Assembly: GCA_903813345.2 (NCBI GenBank)
Contig: CAIIXF020000002.1
Coordinates: 24,936,455-25,000,454 of the forward strand
DNA from: Owenia fusiformis
Taxonomy: Eukaryota > Annelida > Polychaeta > Sabellida > Oweniidae
DNA: 64,000 bases
Direction: 5' to 3'
This document shows positions 37,315 through 51,700 of this stretch, piece after piece. The position numbers were made by a program, and so were the translations under genes. Position 1 is the first letter of the stretch. The number at the start of each line of letters is the position of its first letter. Below the pieces are notes generated by a model. That model saw only the letters and a list, made by a program, of their open reading frames with translations. It made no database searches and was not told the DNA's origin.

Positions 37315-39725
37315 CTAAAATATATTAAAAGTTGTTATAACAAACCTTATATCAATCTTATTGTAATTTTGTATTATCTTGAAATACATAGCATTGTCTA
37401 AGGTATTCCCTAGTATAATATAGCTATGCATTCGATTTCAAAAACCGTCGTAGTATATTTATGCAAATTCAACCTTTAGCAATTATTATCTTCCTCGTTA
37501 TATGTAGCGCTTTGTGATGACTCAGTTCTCGTTATAAAATATGAACCAATTTTTCTGAAGTTCCTTATTGTGCAAATTATTGAACACCTTTTGTAAAACG
37601 GTGATCCAGTTCTTTTTCTTTACAATGATCCCAGAGTTTCTGACTAGAAATTATTTAAAGGATTCCTATCGTTGAGATGCTATTCAGTTCCTGAGAGTGT
37701 AAATAGATCTGTTGAAGTAAAATTGAAGTTTTCTAAATGCGATGCGATACTCTATAATCTCTATTTAGGCAATGACTAGGCATAGGTACTTTGGGCAGAA
37801 ACTGTCGATATTGCATGTACAGCATCACCTGCTAGTTGCCAATGTACGTCATTAACAGACCAATTTCAAGACGTTTACCTTTTTAGTAGTTAAATCACTT
37901 TTTAGACTAGCTGTCTGCACTTCAGCTGAAATATATTGTGTGTGCTTGTTCGTATGTTATACGTTACATTGTCATCTATTTACCTTTTATCTGTTTTGCT
38001 TTTTGGTGTCCTTCATTTGTTGTTCTTTTGAAGGATACACACGTTTGATTTGCCATGTAGATGTACCTGTTTTGTAAATATTTTTCCAATTGTCTTCCAC
38101 ACATGCAATAATCAGGTGTGTCAGAAAAATGCGTATCCTCCGAAGCAAAATGTCACGAAGGTTTATATGTAAAAGCGCTATTTTAAACCCGTATATATGG
38201 TGTTTAATAATGCTATAACCGCAGGTGAAGCTGTATGAACGTATCTTACATATTTGTTAAGATATTGTTATTGACATATATGGGCCGGAGTTATGAAACA
38301 GCGGCTTCTACTGATTATTAGGGAGTCTTGCAATGTTTTTCACAATCTAAACGTCAACGGAAAATATTTAAGCGATGCATTTGTATTGGACATTGGTCAT
38401 ACGTATAGGTTGACGTTTCGATTTAATATGCAAATAAACTCCATACTATAGGCACAACGTAAACGCATAACTGGTACAATTAAGCAGATTTATCCTACTT
38501 AATCTCCAAATGATCTCAAACTTGGCTTAATTGATTATTTTAGCCGGGAAATTTTGACTTCGGATGGTATGGTCAACTCAGGTTGGGTGATTTCCGGGAC
38601 CTAGAAGTACTTGGGCGGAAATGTCGTAGCGTAGTATTTGCCGGCTAACAGACGTTGGCAAGGTAAAATTTTGTGATAATTTTACGAAAAAGATTATGAT
38701 TTGACGAATTTATCAGAAAAAGAGAGGGAAAAAGAGAGGGATGTTATTTTGTGCCAGCTGCCATGTTCCACTAAGCCATTATTTAAAAGACAAATCATCC
38801 TCTCTAATTGTATAGGTTTAAAGTGGACCGTGATGATTACATTAAAATATGTCGATCATATGAACATCGTTGTGTAAACATGTCTTCTTGTGAATGGGTC
38901 TAGTCAACCTCCATAAAGTTAACTACAATCATATCTTGTTCATGTCATCCTAGGCAGAAATCAATACCAAAGCATTCATGTTTATCTAGTTTTAAAGTGC
39001 AATATTACATGACATACAAGTTAAAATAAATGCAGAAAATATTTGATTTGAAACAATTGCAAATTATATATTATCATTTATCAAGGCAAGCTGAAAAACA
39101 GTTTTACATAGATGCATCTTTTTGATCCAATAGTGTTACGTAATGGATATGATTGAAATAGAAAGTAAATTGTAATGGACGTAAATATTCATCTGTTCAA
39201 TCTGCCTGTTTATACAATGTTGTTGAGTGAATTTTGAATAAACAATTGTCAACCTCGTGTCGATGTTACAAATGACAAAATAGAATTACATAGATTATTG
39301 CGTATTAGTAAATTGTTATATGATGTACATACCTAATCATTATTACATGGACAGATCATATCGAATTTTAAAATGTACATTGTATTAATAAATGTATAAA
39401 ACATGTTTTAAATATACTCCTTAACACGTTATATCAAAGGCAACTTTTTACAAGAAATCTACATATCCACGTACTATTTGAATAATTATGTTATGCAAGT
39501 AAAATTCTAATAAAATCGATAGTTTTCAATAAGCTTTGTATAATTTTCATTTCAACACGTTGATATAATCTTAAGTCAGATGGCTAAAATTGTAAGTCAG
39601 AATGCAATTATATTTGACAGAAGAATAAAGCTACAGTGACTAAGACTATAGTTAATATCTCTATCTTGCAATCTCACCCACCGTATAATATTCATTTTTG
39701 TAATACTATAAGTGGTGCAATGATC
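37315..39725. other. intergenic region between gene B and the GPCR
   Basis: 2.4 kb upstream of the GPCR and downstream of gene B. It is AT-rich, and no gene, RNA, inverted repeat or transposon was recognised. Confidence 0.5.
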
Positions 39726-42700
39726 TTAGCTATGTTTTAAATGCAACACGTCCCCTGGCATCGTATCGTTAAAATGCATTGCAGATTTATATGGTGATGG
39801 GCGGTCATCATATGACCCAGATACAGTATAAGCACGATGGGTGTTCGCAATGTTCTGAAGCTCCATGGATCTTTGCCTTGCAGTTACTTTTCTTTTTTGC
39901 TTATATTTGTAGACACATATGATAGTAATTATTATACCAAGCAGAACACACGCTCCCCCTACACACCACCCAATTATTATACCCATGCTACCCATGTCAG
40001 CATTTTTTCCGTCTTGGTTGCCACGTGTCTGTGTCGGTTTCTGTTTTTCTCTCTCAGCACCCGATTGTATTTCACAATTCGCAAATAAACACACCCGGGA
40101 CTTTTTCCATTCACATATACCAGAGTGAAGACAATCACTGAAACATTTAGATGCTGGACAATTATACTTTACAAATAACGGACAGGTGAACTTAAAGTGG
40201 TTTTATTTTAGATTTTGTATTTGTTGAAACAAGCATTTTAAAATATTTAATGGGAATATGCCCTTAAAACCCTCCTCATATTTTTGAGTTATATACATAT
40301 ATATATATCTTAAGAATTGTAATTTAGCGTATGGTTTCTATTGAAATAACGGAAAAACATTGGACAATTGAAGTCAAAGAGATAAGAAGAAAATGTTATG
40401 TCAATGAAATATCAATGACCTAATTATATAAAGTCAATAAGTAGCCATTCACACATAGCAAATGTCCTCTATATTTTCAAGGTTATTTTTGTTGCATTCA
40501 AAAAGTATCGTCTTACCTCCTGGTCTCTTTGTCTAAACAATTTATGTCAAAACAAGCATCATACGACTGCACCGTCTCTTGGTCAATATTTGTAATTATT
40601 TTCGATGGCGGTATATCTGGTGTACACGTGGGGTAACCATCACTGGAAATATACTATATGGGCTTATTTACGACAATTGATATATTCAAATATATTTAAA
40701 TTCTGTTATTCTATGAAAGTCTGCGTAATGCGTGTTAATATCAACAACATTTAATCTGAGGTATTTTGATGTTAACATATTTGTTATATTTTGAAAATAT
40801 TGCTTAGCATTTTTTTAAAATTTTAATGATGATTTTTTAGACAAAAATCAAAATTTGCTTTTATCAACTCGATCAACATTCAACATAGAATGTGTATTGT
40901 CGCATGATTGCAATGCATTGTGTAATATGTTGTGTTATGTAATGAAACAATGAATAAATAAATTTGCAACGGTGTTGATCTCTGATAAAAGCGAAAGTTC
41001 TAAATTAGACATAATAATATAGGGCAGGTTTAATGCGATGCCTATGGTGTAAATTCTGTGTCAAAAGTATTACATACCTAATTCAGTAGTTTGGGTGCAC
41101 CAATATAAAAATCAGTGCCTATTTTGTACTCCTGACATATTTAGTGGAAATTCCGGTACCTATCTCTATATTAGATGCCTGTTTAAAATTAGGTGACCCA
41201 ACTTTATTTTTCGGTCACCTAATTTTATCTGGTACCCGAATTCTGTACTATGATAAACACTTAGCCCAATTGTTCTCTCAATCGCTACTGGAATCAATTC
41301 CGTATCTAAAAACATTCAGTACGTTAAAAAATCCGGTACCCGAAAAAATACCGTACGTCGAAAAATCGGGTGCCGGAAAAAATTCCGTACGTCGAAAAAT
41401 CGGGTGCCGGAAAAAATTCCGTACGTCGAAAAATCGGGTGCCGGAAAAAATCCTGGACCCGATTATCGCCTCCCTTTATTAAAAGATGTCGTGGTATTCG
41501 AGCGTCCATAATTTCTTGGACAAAAATATGGATCCGATTATCGCCTCACTTTGTTAAAAGATGTCGTGGTAATCGAGCGTCCATAATTTCTTGAACAAAA
41601 ATATGGATCCGATTATCGCCTCCCTTTATTAAAAGATGTCGTGGCAATCGAGCGTCCATAATTTCTTGAACAAAATATGGATCCGATTATCGCCTCCCTT
41701 TGTTAAAAGATGTCGTGGTAATCGAGCGTTCAGATATTTCTTGGCCAAAGATAGGCTATGTACCTGATTGATTTTGAAAGAATTTCTGGCCAGGGGGGGG
41801 GGGGGCAACCAAATTGGGGGCGATGAAAAAAGCCCCGTAATCATCATCAACATCGTGTTTAGGAGGGTGAGGTATAGTCCTGTGTTATCCTCCCTTCTGG
41901 TTTGTTTAGTAACAGTGTTCATATTAGCGGTTATTTGCTAGATCTATCTTTGGTATTTTATATTCCAAAGACAATTGCACGTTGTGGGGGCAGTTTTTTG
42001 GGGGGGCAGTTGCACCAAAATTTGGGTAAAATTGGACAAAAAACTGGACACATAATGAAAGGCCCACCTGTTTTAGTGTCCAAAAAAATATTTTGAGATT
42101 GATGATGATGATTGATGATGCCACTTTGAAATAGCCGCCAGTAAATCCATCCAATCAGGACTCCTGTAACAAATAACGCGTGGGCAAAGCTGTGTCAAAC
42201 AATCAAATTAAGGCTTACTTATTCCGGATGGCGGATATAAAATTAATCTGTTATCGCACGGTTTTTGGGAGTGGTGACTTAGACAATGTCCTGAGACATC
42301 ACCTGTAGTAAATACGCATATGTCATGCAATCTGTATTAATGGTGATAGGTCTCGTTCGGGGGGATGGGGGCTGGGAGACAGCGTCTAGTAGCTAAGCTT
42401 CCCCTAACCACAGTCAGTACTCATGTGACGGGTCGTGTATATTTGCCAGTAGATCCTATCATATGGTAATGACATTGATGTGTTATTCCCTATCTTCATT
42501 CACGTAAAGAGAGGCCGGACATCCCGATCCTGTAGCGGATCTTCTCCCTTATATGTTGGTCATTATAAGGGCCCAAGATGTTTCGAATTCATGGGGGTAT
42601 TCCATGATTGTTCTTCATCAGCGGCCGAAAGAATGTTGTATGTGATTTGATTCTGAATGATAATGCTGTTTTATTTCTATCATTCAGTTGTATTTTAATA

Positions 42701-45700
42701 GGTTTCCCGTATTCGTTTTTGGCGGGAGGGGGTGGTTGTTTATGCGTATTGGTTTATTGCATAAAGGTGTGGTCAGTTTATTGATAAGTTTTGGTTTGGT
42801 TTGGTTTGGTTTGCGGTTAGGCCATATGGTCGTGTATGTTATATATTGATATTGTGTGTATTTAAAGGGTTGTTGGCTTGTTCGTGTTCGGTTGTATCTT
42901 GTGGAATTTTGTGGTGTTTTCAATTTGTTGAGTTGGTGTGCGTTTGGCGGTGACTGTGGTAGGTTAAGGGTGGGTGAATAGCTTTTGGTAGTTCAGGTGG
43001 TTTATTTAGTGTTTCAACTTTCCGTTGGTATATGCGATATGTAGTTAGTATTTCTTGTTGTTGAGATATTAACTTAAATGTACCGTTTAGTGGTCCGTAT
43101 TTCAAATATTTCGATTTTCTTGTATTTTGTTTTAATCGAACGCGTATACGTATTGGTTAATTATATTGGGGTATGGTCAGTTCAGTGTTGGAATTTGGTT
43201 TAGTTGTTTTGTTCATTGTTTGCGCTTCATTGTCATGTGAGTTTTGTGTTGATATTTTGTGTGTTTGAGTATAAATTAATCTGTTCGTGTATGGTTGTAT
43301 TTTTTATTTTCCGGCATTTTGCTGTATTTTCGATTTGTTAAGTCGGTTTGAATTTGGTGGTGACTGGGGTGGGTCAATGGTAGGTAAATTGCCTTTTAAT
43401 GGATCAGGTGGCTTGTTTAATGTTTCAGCTTTCTGTTGGTGTGTGCATTATGTTCGTGGCATGTTTTGTTGTTGAGATATTAACTTTAATGTAGGGCTTG
43501 ATGGCCCGTATTTCAAATATTTTGATTTTCCCATCTTTGTGTTTTATCGGGAGGGTGTATGCGTATTGGTTAATTATGCATCAGGGTATGGTCAGTTCAA
43601 TGTTGAAATTTAATTTGGTTGTTTTGTTCATTGTTTCAGCTTCATGGTCAGGTATATGTTATGTTTAAATTGTGTGTATTATAAGAGTTGTTGACTTTTT
43701 CCGTGTTTGGTCGCGTTTTGGTGTTTTCGGCATTTTGCGGTATTATCGATTTGTAAAGTTGGTTTGAGTTTGGTGGTGACTGGGATGGGTCTTTGGTGGT
43801 AAATTGTCTTTCGATGGTTCAGGTGGCTTGTTTAATGTTTTAGCTTTCTGTAGGTATGTGCATTATATTCGTGGCATATCTTGTTGTTGAGATATTAACT
43901 AAAATGTAGGGTTTGATGGCCCGTATTTTGGGAGGGGTTGACTTAGACCATGTCTGAGACATCACCCCTTGTGAACACGCATAAGTCATGCAATCTGTGT
44001 CAAATGGTGAGCGGTCTCGTTTAGGGAACCTGGGAGACATAGTCTAGTGTCTAAGCTTCCCCGAACCACTGTCAGTGATTATGTGCCAGGTAGAGTATAT
44101 TTAGTTGATCCTAGGATGATGACATTGTTGGTGTCACTCCTATTGTCATTTTTGTAGAGACAGGCCGGACATCCCGATCCAGTAGTGGATCTTCTCCCTT
44201 ACTTGTCGCTAAAACAAGAAATCTTTTGGGAAACAAGACACCAAGGCGCACTACAAGCAATTACCAACTCGCTCTCGGGGATCCTAAAAGGGCTCATCCC
44301 CAAAATACCATGTGGGGTACCCGAAAAAGACACGACTGACATCAAAGAAGCGTTCGACGCAATATTGTACAAATGCGGAAACGACTTGAAAGATGCGGCA
44401 ACCCTACACAGCACACAAGACTTGCCTTCCACAAAAAACAGGTGGACACCCTCACAATCAAACTGGCCAGCACAATGGGTAAAACTGAAGCAGAGAAAAC
44501 AACCAAAGAACTACGAAACACAGCTTCAGAATACAAATCAAAAAGGAAACAAGCCACGACACCTAACCAACGCAGCAGATAACAATCTTCAACAAACCCC
44601 AGCCCTTTTCAGGGCCACCTATTTCTACCAAAAGAGTTATTACATTTATGAAGTATAACCAAAATTCCTTGAAATAACCTACCAATGTATGACTGTATGA
44701 AGGAATAAATGAATGAATATAACAACCAATAACGCACCACCAGGTGACTTGTTCGGGTCAGATAGCATGGCGCGTATAGTAGAAAGTTCACATATAACAA
44801 CTACCGACACCAACAATATAACCTTACCCATTCATACACTTCGAACTCACCAAAATCAACCTTACCTACCAATCTTAAAAAATATCGCCCCTTTTAACCA
44901 AACTTAAGGGAATTAATAAAAAGCGACATCTTCCTATAAAACCGACAACAATTCCGCAACACACGGAAAACAATATCTGAATATTCATATACGGGAAGAC
45001 AGCCCCCAAAATCAATTCAATATCTCTACAACAAAACATGCCACCAACACAACACACATACCAACACGAAGCCAAAACATAACACAGAACAACCAAACCA
45101 TTCAAAACAAATTAACCCACCAAATGGGTACCACATACGCCACCAAACCAACACCACATCCACAAACCAAAACACCACAAAACTCAGATTAAACCAAAAA
45201 AAACGGTTATGCGCAAACAAGTTCATAACTCCCTCAAAACAGATACTATCAACACAAAAAATACCTCACAATAAAGGATAAAGAAAAAACAACACAACTA
45301 AACCAGACTTAAACAATAAACCAATCACACACAGACACAATTAACCAATATGCATACACCCTCCCGATACAAAACAAATATTGGAAAATCAAAATATTTG
45401 AAATACGGACCACGAAACCCTATATTCAGGTTAATATCTCAACAACAAGATATGCCACCAACATAATACACACACCAACAGAAAGCTAAATCATTAAACA
45501 AGCCACCTGAACCATCAAAAGACAATTTATCTACTATAAACTCACCCTAGTCACCACCAAACTCAAACCAACTTAACAAATCGAAAATACCGCAAAATGC
45601 CGAAAACACCAAAACGCGACCAAACACGGAAAAGCTAACAACTCTTCTAATACACACAATATGGACATAAAATATACCTAACCATGAAGCTGAAACAATG

Positions 45701-48700
45701 AACAAAACAACCAAATAATATTACAACATTGAACTGACCATACCCTGATGCAATCAACCAATACGCATGACCTTCCCGATAAAACACAAATATGGGAAAA
45801 TCAAAATATTTGAAATACGGGCCATCAAACCCTACATTTTAGTTAATATCTCAACAACAAAACATGCCACGAACATAATGCACACAACAAAAGAAAGCTA
45901 AAACAATAAACAAGCCACCTGAATCATCGAAGGACAATTTACCACCAAAGACCCATCCTAGTCACCACCAAACTCAAACCAACTTTACAAATTGATAATA
46001 CCGCAAAATGCCGAAAACACCAAAACGCGACCAAACACGGAAAAAGTCAACAACTCTTCTAATACACACAATATGGACATAAAATATACCTAACCATGAA
46101 GCTGAAACAATGAACAAAACAACCAAATAATATTACAACATTGAACTGACCATACCCTGATGCAATTAACCTATACGCATACACCCTCCCGATAAAACAC
46201 AAATATGGGAAAATCAAAATATTTGAAATACGGGCCATCAAGCCCTACATTTAAGTTAATATCTCAACAACAAAACATGCCACGAACATAATACACACAC
46301 CAACAGAAAGCTGAAACATTAAACAAGCCACTTGATCCATCAAAAGACAATTTACCTACCATAGACCCACCCCAGGCACCACCAAACTCAAACCGACTTA
46401 ACAAATCGAAAATACAGCAAAATGCCGGAAAATAAAAAATACAAACATACACCAACAAATTGATGCCTCCTCAAACACACAAAATATCAACACAAAACAC
46501 ACATGACAATGAAGTGCAAACAATGAACAAAACAACCAAACCAAATTCCAACACTGAACTGACCATACCCCAATACAATTAACCAATACGTATACGCGTA
46601 AAACAAAATACAAGAAAATCGAAATATTTGAAATACGGACCACTAAACGGTACATTTAAGTTAATATCTCAACAACAAGATATACTAGCTACATATCGCA
46701 TATACCAACGGAAAGCTGAAACACTAAATAAACCACCTGAACTTCCAAAAAGCTATTCACCCACCCTTAACCTACCACAGTCACCGCCAAACGCACACCA
46801 ACTCAACAAATTGAAAACACCACAAAATGCCACAGGATACAACCGAACACGAACAAGCCAACAACCCTTTAAATACACACAATATCAATATATAACATAC
46901 ACGACCATATGGCCTAACCGCAAACCAAACCAAAACTTATCAATAAACTGACCACACCTTTATGCAATAAAAATAAACCAATACGCATAAACAACCACCC
47001 CCCTCCCGCCAAAAACGAATACGGGAAACCTATTAAAATACAACTGAATGATAGAAACAAAACAGCATTATCATTCAGAATCAAATCATATACAACATTC
47101 TTTCGGCCGCTGATGAAGAACAATCATGGGATACCCCCATGAGTTCGAAACATCTTGGGCCCAATGACCAACATGTAAGGGAGAAGATCCGCTACAGGAT
47201 CGGGATGTCCGGCCTCTCTCTACGTGAATGAAGATAGGTAATAACACACCAATGTCATTACCCTAGGATCTACCAAATTTACACGACCCGTCACATGAGT
47301 ACTGACGGTGGTTAGGGGAAGCTTAGCTACTAGACGTTGTCTCCCAGCCCCCCCCCCCGAACGAGACCTCTCACCATTAATACAGATTGCATGACATATG
47401 CGTATTTACTACAGGTGATGTCTCAGGACATTGTCTAAGTCACCACTCCCAAAAACCGTGCGATAACAGATTAATTTTATATCCGCCATCCGGAATAAGT
47501 AAGCCTTAATTTGATTGTTTGACAATTTGCCCACGCGTTATCTATTACTGGAGTCCTGAATGGATGGATTTACTGGCGGCTGTTTCAAAGTGGCATCATC
47601 AATCATCATCATCAATCACAAAATATTTTTTGGACACTAAAACAGGTGGGCCTTTCATTATGTGTCCAGTTTTTTGTCCAATTTTACCCAAATTTTGGTG
47701 CAACTGCCCCCCCCCACACAACTGCCCCCCCCCCCACAACTGCCCCCCCCCCCAACAACGTGCAATTGTCTTCGATATATAAAATACCAAAGTTAGATCT
47801 ACCAAATAACCGCTAATATGAACACTGTTACTAAACAAACCAGAATGGAGGATAACACAGGACTATACCTCACCCTCCTAAACACGATGTTGATGATGAT
47901 TATGGGGCTTTTTTTCATCGCCCCCAATTTGGATGCCACCCCCCCCCCCCCCCCCCTGGCCAGAAATTCTTTCAAAATCAATCGGGTACATAGCCTATCT
48001 TTGGCCAAGAAATATCTGAACGCTCGATTACCACGACATCTTTTAACAAAGGGAGGCGATAATCGGATCCATATTTTGTTCAAGAAATTATGGACGCTCG
48101 ATTGCCACGACATCTTTTAATAAAGGGAGGCGATAATCGGATCCATATTTTTGTTCAAGAAATTATGGACGCTCGATTACCACGACATCTTTTAACAAAG
48201 TGAGGCGATAATCGGATCCATATTTTTGTCCAAGAAATTATGGACGCTCGAATACCACGACATCTTTTAATAAAGGGAGGCGATAATCGGGTCCAGGATT
48301 TTTTCCGGCACCCGATTTTTCGACGTACGGAATTTTTTCCGGCACCCGATTTTTCGACGTACGGAATTTTTTCCGGCACCCGATTTTTCGACGTACGGTA
48401 TTTTTTCGGGTACCGGTTTTTTAACGTTCTGAATGTTTTTAGATATATATATATATAGAGATAGGTACCGGAATTTCCACTAAATATGTCAGGAGTACAA
48501 AATAGGCACTGATTTTTATATTGGTGCACCCAAACTACTGAATTAGGTATGTAATACTTTTGACACAGAATTTACACCATAGTATGATGCCTCATACCAA
48601 CTGATGTAGTTTCAATACTATAATTGGATAACGAAGTGAAGGCAACAAACCTTCTCAGTGGAAAGTCGTTGTTACAATAGTCAAACTGAGCCCTGGAATA

Positions 48701-51700
48701 GCACGGACACTCACAAAACTTATTAGAGCTGCCCAGTTTAACACATTGATATTTCGCACTAGCGTAATAGGCATCCTGTAATTAGAGTGATATGTGTATG
48801 TGCTGGGTTATATTAGAAAAACATTGATCACATGCCATCTATGATGGTATACTACAGTATGTACCTATTGTTTAGTGTGACAGCTACCATATTTAATGAA
48901 ATATGCGGCTAGTTGTTTTGCCGATTTCCAGACGTTAGAAGAACCACACCGCCTTGTAATGTCAAACATTATGTTCACTAATTCTTGTTGTTCTGTAAAA
49001 TAGTTCACCAAGATGTCTCGAGGTTCAATGCCGATTTGAAATAGAAATATATCTTACCAATGAACATTTACAATTTGAGGATTTAGTACTTTTCTGTTTC
49101 TTTTTTATACCAACTAGAGCATTTGTATTTTCAAGAGCGTGTAACTCGTAGTAAGGAACTCTATTTCCCGCCATAGTGTCTATGAACGTTGTCTGTAAAT
49201 AGACAGCACGCAAGAAAAAATTAGAGTAAAAAAATTTGAAATGATACATAATTAACATTTAAACAAATTTAAAGCTGTATATTCATAAAAACAATGAGAT
49301 CCTTTTCGATTGCAAGAATATGAAATAATATGTTACGTTTTTATGTCAAACTTCATGATTTATTTAACTTACCTGTATTCTATCATAGTCCACAGTCCAT
49401 GTGTAGTAATATTTAATGGAATCAAAATCCATACATGCTCCTCGTTTCATGAATCCATTTGATATCAAATGGCTTGCTATATGAGGCTCCTATAAAGATG
49501 ATAATAATAATGAGGTCAATCAGTGGTTAAAGAAAGTAAAGGTTTTGCGAATACACGTTTTTAAATTACCTTGTTTTTGAGGATGTTCATCAACAAATTT
49601 ATACCTAACAACAATGGAGATGTTCAGCAGTTCCCTATTACCTTGGCTGTGATGTGTAACCCTTCGATCTGTTGATCAGTTTTGTGACACTCGACAAAAT
49701 CCTTGTGCAAAATTATGAAACCGCTTGTATCCATTATAAAACAACTGTAATTTCAAAACATGTTTATTTTTTTAAAAGTGTAAGTCAATGTTTCTCCAGA
49801 GTTATATGGAAAAAACTAGGTTGTGACTTGATAAGAGAATTGATAGATAGATGCAGTACTTACATTTGAAACAGAAACACTCACATAAATCTTCATAAAT
49901 ATAATTCTAGTTTATTTTGACCACATTATGTTATCGATAGCCTCTTGTTCAAATAATTTCTGAACACATCACATGTTCGAACAATTTACTAACCTGTATT
50001 GGTCATCGTTGCATTTCGGATAACGTTCAATTATTTTGTTGAATAGTATCTTAAAGTTGAAGTCATATCCCATTACGCCAAATACAGGTCGATCAACACT
50101 CGAACTAGAATCGTAGAAGGGTACAGTAAGATTATATAACTATCTGTTTATTCTCTCATAAACAAGTAAAAAACTATTTAACATGGTAATAGGATTTATG
50201 ATATATTATAATTTCAATTTCTAGGGATAATTTTAAGAAAATGTTACTGTTTGTATACTCACCTCCCTTTATGCAATGTATGACTCATGGTCACAACATA
50301 ACCGAGTCCAAGAGCATCTTCGTATGCCGACAACACCATCTTTCCTTTGTTTGCAATTGCCCTCAAATACCTCAAATATTAAAGTTGTATAACATTGAAA
50401 ATATTGCTGCATTGCCATGGGAGATTAAAGGTTCATTTGTAAAAACTCATCACTTAAAACCTCAAGAATTATTTCGCCGTTTATCACTCAGGATTATATA
50501 TATATTGCAGAATTATGTAACGATCTATATGACAACCCGTAGCAAAAACACCCCGAATTTTGAGAACTGCTACTACCAGGTAGATGGATGAGAACGACAA
50601 GTGATTAAAAGTTGCATTTTGTTGGTACATTACTAGTAACTGACTAAGAAAACAATTATAGTGATATTTTCGTTGCAATTTCAACCCCGTCAACGTTACA
50701 TTAATTGATTGTTTAATGCTTTGAGCTTTAGAGGAACCTTCCTCTGATCTCAGAGATGTTTTTGCGTGTGTGACGATATAACAATATAGTGGAAGGAAAA
50801 TAATGATTCGCATACAATTCTTTGATTTACGCATATAATGAAGATAACGCATATGATGTGAATGTAAACAAAGTGTAGTGCTAGTTTTGCATCATAGTAC
50901 TCAAGTGACACGTTATGTGGTCAGACTTCACATGGATGATGACAGAAAAATCCAAATACCATGGCCTCTCGGTAGGATCGTACGACCTCTGCATATAACT
51001 TCCAGGGAACATCTTAAAAATGCCATTTTCTGTTCCAATATATACCCAAAGAACACTCTCGTCCATACGCCAAACATCATCAATAAATCTCATGGCGGAA
51101 ACAGTATCACGAATATCAGCCTTGAAACATACAAAAAGTGTTTTACAATTTAATAATCCATGGAAAATGCATTTTAAATTGTGAGTATTTTAAGTACATA
51201 GTCTCCGTTAGAGAGAAATATACTATGTATTTAATATATTTATTAACTGTGTGGAAATGTCTTTATAGCTGTACCATCACTTGTTCTTACTTTGGCTTGC
51301 CAATATGGCTAGTGGTATTCAAGTAATGTTATGATTATTTTTTATATCCGCTTGCAATTACTAACACCCCAGTCACATTTCCCACGGCCGCCGTGTGGTC
51401 TATCATTTCTGCTGCCAGTAGCGTTTCTACGCTCGCCGTAGAATTTCTGCGCTCTCATACTTTTGCAGTCACATTTCCCACGGCAGCCGCACGGTGAATT
51501 TTAAATTTCTGTTGATAAATAATACTTTTCAGGACAATTTATAAATGTCATTCATAGTGCTAAGATGTACTATCAAAAGAAAAGTGATCGTGAAACATTG
51601 ACAAATAATGATTCAATCTTGTTGAGCCAGTTGATTTCTACGGGGACCTCAGAAATGAACAAATATTATAACTCCGAGTTATAATTTCTACGGCGACCCT

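Larger units (their letters stand above)
41042..48582. mobile_element. 7.5-kb foldback element with internally repetitive long inverted arms
   Basis: The outermost sequence ctatggtgtaaattctgtgt is matched in inverted form at the other end (gacacagaatttacaccatag). Left arm 41042 to about 43928, right arm about 44990 to 48582, with a core of about 1 kb between. From the outside in, each arm has unique sequence, a 34-bp array, a 75-bp array, a G-run segment, a 280-bp module M and a 412-bp array. The flanks tgcgatgc and tatgatgc could be an 8-bp target duplication with two mismatches. The overall design (long TIRs made of tandem repeats) resembles Foldback/Galileo and TU-type elements, but no transposase was found. 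It sits in the intron of gene B between 40643 and 48650. Confidence 0.85.

Noticed and set aside
41324-41594. ORFs rich in repeated R-H-P-I-F or V-P-E-K-I words
   Set aside because: Translations of the 34- and 75-bp tandem repeats in several frames, not genes.
42684-46951. Many ORFs in the arms of the foldback element
   Set aside because: They arise from long G/T- or A/C-biased repeats, appear in mirrored pairs and show no domain.
50484-50852. 122-codon minus-strand ORF in a gene B intron
   Set aside because: No recognisable domain; the sequence is intronic between two well-supported exons.
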